54,758 nucleotides of DNA from Gammaproteobacteria bacterium. GTDB lineage: Bacteria > Pseudomonadota > Gammaproteobacteria > Xanthomonadales > SZUA-36. Positions 51,198 to 54,758 of the stretch are shown one piece after another. Numbering within the stretch: the stretch's first letter is position 1; each line of letters begins with the position of its first letter. The notes beneath the pieces were generated by a model, which was not told where the DNA came from, searched no databases, and saw only the letters and a list, made by a program, of their open reading frames with translations. Both the position numbers and the translations under genes were made by a program. Location: the NCBI GenBank assembly GCA_021772915.1, contig JAJFLB010000050.1, positions 1 through 54,758 on the forward strand, written 5' to 3'.

Positions 51198-51217
51198 CCG
51201 TCGGGAGACGGTCTTTT
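51198..51217 (+). terminator. Hairpin followed by T-run after M20 peptidase
   Basis: CCGTC-GGGA-GACGG followed by TCTTTT forms a short intrinsic terminator. It is nested in a larger palindrome with TACTCAC near 51175 and GTGAGTA near 51225. It lies about 200 bases after the peptidase stop, so it may instead belong to a repeat. Confidence 0.45.
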
Positions 51218-51256
51218 GTGAGTAATGACTGTATTGAAAATCACTGGATAACGAAG

Positions 51257-51574
51257 ATGGTGAGTTGGTGGCCTGCTTTACTGGGTTGGCCGGTCCTGTT
51301 GGCCGCGCTGGCCTTGAGTGGATTCGGCACGTTTCATAAACGGCCGTGGTGTTTGTTTACCGCTTCAATTCTGATCTTTCCGGTCAGTTTATACCTCGCG
51401 GTTACACCCCGGTTCACTTTTGTCGGATTATTGGCTCCATTGGCGTTACTGCTGGCAGGGTTGGCGATCAAGCGGGACAGAATTAATCTGGCATTTGCAT
51501 TGATCCTGCCGGTTGTTTTGTTTTTTGGATGGCTCGCCATGATCGTGCTTTGGGAACCGAGCACCTATGGCTAG
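51257..51574 (+). CDS. Small membrane protein of unknown function
   Basis: A 105-residue protein with four hydrophobic segments (about 5-22, 31-48, 53-70, 78-98). An upstream in-frame extension exists but overlaps the M20 gene and looks non-coding. The ribosome site before ATG 51257 is weak. It overlaps nothing and converges with the FAD oxidoreductase, whose stop is one base beyond its own. Confidence 0.55.
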   Translation: MVSWWPALLGWPVLLAALALSGFGTFHKRPWCLFTASILIFPVSLYLAVTPRFTFVGLLAPLALLLAGLAIKRDRINLAFALILPVVLFFGWLAMIVLWEPSTYG

Positions 51575-51575
51575 T

Positions 51576-52721
51576 TCACTGGTATCGCTCGAGCACGTAG
51601 CGGTCAGCTCGGAACCCTTCCGGGATGGTCTTATCCTGGCCAAGCGCAAGCGCGGCAAGCATCCGGCCGGTGGCCGGGCTGTGTTTGAAGCCACTGCCGG
51701 AAAAACCGCAACCTATCACCAGGTTGTCGGCAATACGGTCGATGATGGGATTGCTGTCAGGACTCATGGTGTACATACAGGTTTCCAGAATTGCCGGTTT
51801 TCGGTGATCCAGCAAGGGCAGGTGTTCGCGCACGTAGCGTCTGACCTTTTTGACATACGGCTTGAATGAGACCAGGTCACGGGCATCCGGGTCGGTCTCA
51901 GGCCCACCGTGGTAGAGCATCTTGACAAGACCGGGATACTCGCAGGACGGCAAGCCATAAATACCGGTCAGACGTGCATTAAAGAGAATCGGGAGTCCGT
52001 TCGAGACACTGCAGCTTCCACTTGGGTCACGCCAATAAGTCACCGGTGTCAGCAGGCTGCTCAACAATCCGGCAAGTTGTGGCAGCAAGCCGGCTGTCCA
52101 GGGCCCGGCGCAGACCACCGTGCGATCAAAGGACAGCACTTCGGTCGTGTCGGTTGTAGCCGTGCCTACCTCGATACGTACACCAGTCCCGGGCTGAGAA
52201 TGCACGGATTCCACCCGACCGGTGATTATGCGGCCACCCAGTGTCAGAAAGCGTGACTGGACGGCGTTTAAGCATCGGTGGGCAATGAGGATACCGCCAT
52301 TGGGGTCCCAGGCTGCCCCCCACTCGGACGGGTAAGCGAGCATTGGAAAACGACTGGCGATGGTATCGCTCTCCAGCCACTCGAATGGCCGGCCACCTTC
52401 GCGAAGTACCGTCATGTATTTTTCGAGATCAGGATCCCCCGGGGGGCCGAAGTTGAGCAGGCCGGTCTTGATAAACAGGGTTTCACCGGTCACTGTTTCC
52501 AGTGCCTGCCAGCGCTCCAGTGAGTAATCCAGGCGATCCAGCTCAAGCTCACCCAGCAAGCGGAACGCCCGTGACAGGCCATGCGAGCTGCCGCGCGTGT
52601 GTGGCATGGGGAACTGCTCAATCAGGGTGGTGCGTACACCGGCCTCTGCAAGATGCAAGGCAGCCCACGACCCGATAATGCCACCGCCGATGACACATAC
52701 CGTTAGGGATTGCTGGTTCAT
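51576..52721 (-). CDS. Sarcosine-oxidase-like FAD amine oxidoreductase
   Basis: A 381-residue flavoprotein of the MSOX/N-methyltryptophan oxidase family. Seen: the FAD Rossmann motif VCVIGGGIIGSWAALHLAEAG, SSHGLSRAFR, and C315 in ETCMYTMSPD. That cysteine is at the position that binds FAD covalently in monomeric sarcosine oxidase. The C-terminal GCGFSGSGFKHSPATGR is also present. It should oxidise a secondary N-methyl amine or amino acid. The substrate is not fixed by sequence. Confidence 0.9.
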   Translation of the reverse strand: MNQQSLTVCVIGGGIIGSWAALHLAEAGVRTTLIEQFPMPHTRGSSHGLSRAFRLLGELELDRLDYSLERWQALETVTGETLFIKTGLLNFGPPGDPDLEKYMTVLREGGRPFEWLESDTIASRFPMLAYPSEWGAAWDPNGGILIAHRCLNAVQSRFLTLGGRIITGRVESVHSQPGTGVRIEVGTATTDTTEVLSFDRTVVCAGPWTAGLLPQLAGLLSSLLTPVTYWRDPSGSCSVSNGLPILFNARLTGIYGLPSCEYPGLVKMLYHGGPETDPDARDLVSFKPYVKKVRRYVREHLPLLDHRKPAILETCMYTMSPDSNPIIDRIADNLVIGCGFSGSGFKHSPATGRMLAALALGQDKTIPEGFRADRYVLERYQ

Positions 52722-52918
52722 CAGGTGTAAATTTTACCTGAAAACGGCTTTGCAAGGGGCAAGACACACGACCGGAACCATGGTCAACCAAGGCAGAATT
52801 CCAATTGGCGTCAACCTGACCCCACAAGTGTAATGTTCAGACACAGTTTTCACTTCTTTTTTCCCTTATAGTGGACGGGTGTTCGGGTCCGGGACTCGAC
52901 CTGTGCGTAGGTGAGGTT

Positions 52919-53404
52919 ATGGAAGATTTCGTTTATTTTGGACTGGCTCGCGCCCTTCATGTGGTGGCTGTCGTGCTCTGGATTGGTGGCGTGGCCTTCG
53001 TCACCACCACGCTAATTCCTTCTCTGAATAAAATGGGAGACACGGAAAAGCGATGGGACCTTTTCGAGCGATTGGAGGGCAGGTTTGCTTTCCAGGCCAA
53101 GATAGTCACTTTGGTTACGGGACTGACCGGGTTCTACATGTTGGAGTACATGCAGGCCTGGGAACGTTACCAACAAGTTCAATTCTGGTGGCTCCACCTC
53201 ATGACGCTGGTTTGGCTGATTTTTACCCTCATCCTGTTTGTTCTTGAGCCGCTGGTTCTCCATCGACGTTTCAGGTTGATGGCCACCGAAAACAGTGATC
53301 GAGCACTTGCCCTGCTTCATCGCATGCACGTGGCGCTCCTGGCACTAAGCCTGATCACAGTATTTGGTACTGTGGCTGGTGTGCACGGATTATTTGTATT
53401 TTGA
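52919..53404 (+). CDS. CopD-like membrane protein
   Basis: A 161-residue protein with four helices (about 8-28, 60-80, 88-110, 135-158). The first contains LARALHVVAVVLWIGGVAFV, a pattern shared with CopD-type copper-resistance and related cytochrome-b561-like membrane proteins. Conserved His residues could bind heme or metal. ATG at 52919 is preferred to an upstream GTG. The function is only suggested by similarity. Confidence 0.68.
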   Translation: MEDFVYFGLARALHVVAVVLWIGGVAFVTTTLIPSLNKMGDTEKRWDLFERLEGRFAFQAKIVTLVTGLTGFYMLEYMQAWERYQQVQFWWLHLMTLVWLIFTLILFVLEPLVLHRRFRLMATENSDRALALLHRMHVALLALSLITVFGTVAGVHGLFVF

Positions 53405-53491
53405 CACTTCAATTCACTCAATAGCCGGTGGTCGCCTAAAAGCGGAACCGGTATTCCGGTCACAAATCGGTGCTTCGGGGATATTTAGAAT

Positions 53492-54259
53492 ATGAAAATG
53501 TTTTTATTTACAGCGGATGTCGAGCAGGCGTTGTTGGCCACCCGGTCAGGTGTTGATGGGGTTATGCTGGATTGGGAAAAGAAGCCGGCAGGGTACGACA
53601 AAACGAGGGGAGAGCTTGACTCTGTTGAAGACCTTAGACGTCTGTCGGAAAGACTGGAATTATGTGTTGCTGTCAGAATCAATGGAGACCAACGAGACCT
53701 ATCAGCCGAGGTGCAACTGGCCCTTGAAAATGGTGCGCAATACATAATGTTGCCAATGGCGAGAAACGCGGATGACGTATCCCGTTTTTTTGATTGTATT
53801 GGTGGCAGGGCCAAAACAATTGTGCAGATCGAAACTACTGAGCTGCTGGAAGAACTGTCCGACCTACGTGCCCTTGAATGGGACTATGCGTTTATCGGCC
53901 TACTCGATCTGGCCCATGCCATGGGTACAGAGTGGATATGGCAGCTTTTTGAAGATGGCACAGTAGAAGCGATATGCAAGTCTCTGGAGGGGCGAAAAGT
54001 AGGAGTTGGTGGCATTACTATCGCCAGTGGTGGAGAGCCCGTCCCGTTTGCCCTCTTGCTCGGAGAAATGGTGCGGTTGAATTGTGCACTGGCTTTTATG
54101 CGTCGATGTTTTAAACGAGATATTGGCGATAGAGATTTTGAACGCGAGTTTGGTGCCATAAAGGCCCTCGTTCGGGCTGCACAAAGTCGCGGGCCGGAGG
54201 CAGTTGCCTCCGACCACGCAAGATTTCTACATCATTTAAGCAAGCTGAAGCATGTGTGA
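53492..54259 (+). CDS. HpcH/HpaI aldolase / citrate lyase-family protein
   Basis: A 255-residue TIM-barrel protein of the HpcH/HpaI superfamily. Seen: VDGVMLDWEKK, GAQYIMLPMARN, a metal-binding Glu in VQIETTELLEEL and DYAFIGLLDLAHAMG. Members cleave or form carbon-carbon bonds of 2-keto acids or CoA thioesters with a divalent metal. The specificity is unknown. A TPR gene follows on the same strand after a 226-base gap. Confidence 0.8.
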   Translation: MKMFLFTADVEQALLATRSGVDGVMLDWEKKPAGYDKTRGELDSVEDLRRLSERLELCVAVRINGDQRDLSAEVQLALENGAQYIMLPMARNADDVSRFFDCIGGRAKTIVQIETTELLEELSDLRALEWDYAFIGLLDLAHAMGTEWIWQLFEDGTVEAICKSLEGRKVGVGGITIASGGEPVPFALLLGEMVRLNCALAFMRRCFKRDIGDRDFEREFGAIKALVRAAQSRGPEAVASDHARFLHHLSKLKHV

Positions 54260-54485
54260 ACCCCGCAAACTGACTAGTAAAAAGTGTCTTTTCTGAGATC
54301 CCGCTAAGGCGGAGTTTGGACTATTAACTGGCAGGCAGACGCGACATTGCCGGGATGTCAGCCTGAAAATATTGCACTCGCTCTCCTCATTTAGTATTTC
54401 TACTTAACTATATGGAACTTGATAGTAAAATGAAATTTCATTATTAGTTCAAAACACCCTGTCGGTAGTAGAAGATTTGAATACA

Positions 54486-54758
54486 GTGAGCCCAGAAAAC
54501 TGGCTACAAGCCATGCAGCAAGGCCAGCAGGAATACCAGCAGGGAAAAGCCGAGGCAGCGCTTCAGTATTATGATGAGGCGACAAAAATCCTTCCAGACA
54601 GGGCTGAAGGTTGGCTTAATCTGGGTATCGTGCAAGCGGCAGCGGGGGACCTTGGGTCCGGACTACGCTCACTTGAACAAGCAGCCGGGTTGAGCCCGGA
54701 TGTCATGGTAGTTCACATGGCGATTGGGGATACCCGGCGGCAACTTGGCCAATGGACG
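54486..54758 (+). CDS. TPR-repeat protein, truncated by window end
   Basis: At least 91 codons reach the window edge without a stop. Two tetratricopeptide units are visible (residues about 10-43 and 44-77), with AEGWLNLGIVQAAAGD and a final partial unit (MVVHMAIGDTRRQLGQW). The start is GTG at 54486 or TTG at 54477; neither has a clear ribosome site. TPR modules of this type precede glycosyltransferase or sulfotransferase domains in some bacteria, but nothing beyond the repeats is visible. Confidence 0.7.
   Translation, partial: MSPENWLQAMQQGQQEYQQGKAEAALQYYDEATKILPDRAEGWLNLGIVQAAAGDLGSGLRSLEQAAGLSPDVMVVHMAIGDTRRQLGQWT

Overview
The window looks like a piece of a gammaproteobacterial chromosome from a sulfur oxidiser. 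The main evidence is a complete reverse-type dissimilatory sulfite reductase cluster in the order known from Allochromatium vinosum (dsrABEFHCMKLJOPN). It includes dsrEFH, dsrL and dsrN, which mark the oxidative version of the pathway. A gammaproteobacterial-type tRNA-Thr(UGU) beside a SPOR-domain gene agrees with this. The genus cannot be fixed from the sequence alone.

Layout. 0.1-1.3 kb: a DUF302 protein and an exported peroxiredoxin-like protein (minus strand). 1.7-6.1 kb: an RND efflux pair (fusion protein and inner-membrane pump) behind a palindrome-rich promoter region, closed by a terminator. 6.2-6.8 kb: a carboxymuconolactone decarboxylase-Rieske fusion. 7.1-9.8 kb: a minus-strand operon of a TauD-like 2-oxoglutarate dioxygenase, two small unknown proteins and cysG (siroheme synthase), diverging from dsr. 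9.9-21.9 kb: dsrA to dsrN, followed by two long palindromic elements, a rhodanese-like gene (22.4 kb) and a large THI5-type hybrid histidine kinase (23.0-26.5 kb). 26.9-29.4 kb: aminotransferase and sodium/solute symporter. 29.6-34.6 kb: DoxX protein, deazaflavin-type oxidoreductase, EamA transporter, two SDR dehydrogenases, an SRA-HNH endonuclease and a DUF2834 protein. 34.8-39.8 kb: HxlR-type regulator, lipoprotein, DUF819 protein, glutathione S-transferase, gamma-glutamyltransferase-like enzyme. 40.0-47.6 kb: an accessory stretch of SGNH hydrolases, coiled-coil lipoproteins and membrane proteins of unknown function. 48.0-48.1 kb: tRNA-Thr. 48.3-54.8 kb: SPOR protein, small membrane proteins, M20 peptidase, sarcosine-oxidase-like flavoprotein, CopD-like protein, HpcH/HpaI aldolase and a truncated TPR gene.

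How the genes work together. DsrEFH and DsrC relay sulfane sulfur to DsrAB, which releases sulfite. DsrL supplies or accepts electrons through NAD(P)H. DsrMKJOP connects DsrC to quinone and periplasmic redox carriers. CysG makes siroheme and DsrN is thought to amidate it, so the divergent cysG operon and dsr together make the cofactor and the enzyme. The dioxygenase and two small proteins in the cysG operon have no assigned role.

Most promising unexplained items: (1) a terminally inverted, low-complexity insertion read in frame between the two domains of DsrN; (2) long-stem palindromic elements that share loop sequence but have entirely different, self-complementary stems; (3) the 41.5-47.1 kb group of coiled-coil lipoproteins, membrane proteins and an SGNH hydrolase; (4) the dioxygenase and two small proteins beside dsr. 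No CRISPR array, integrase, transposase gene or rRNA was seen.
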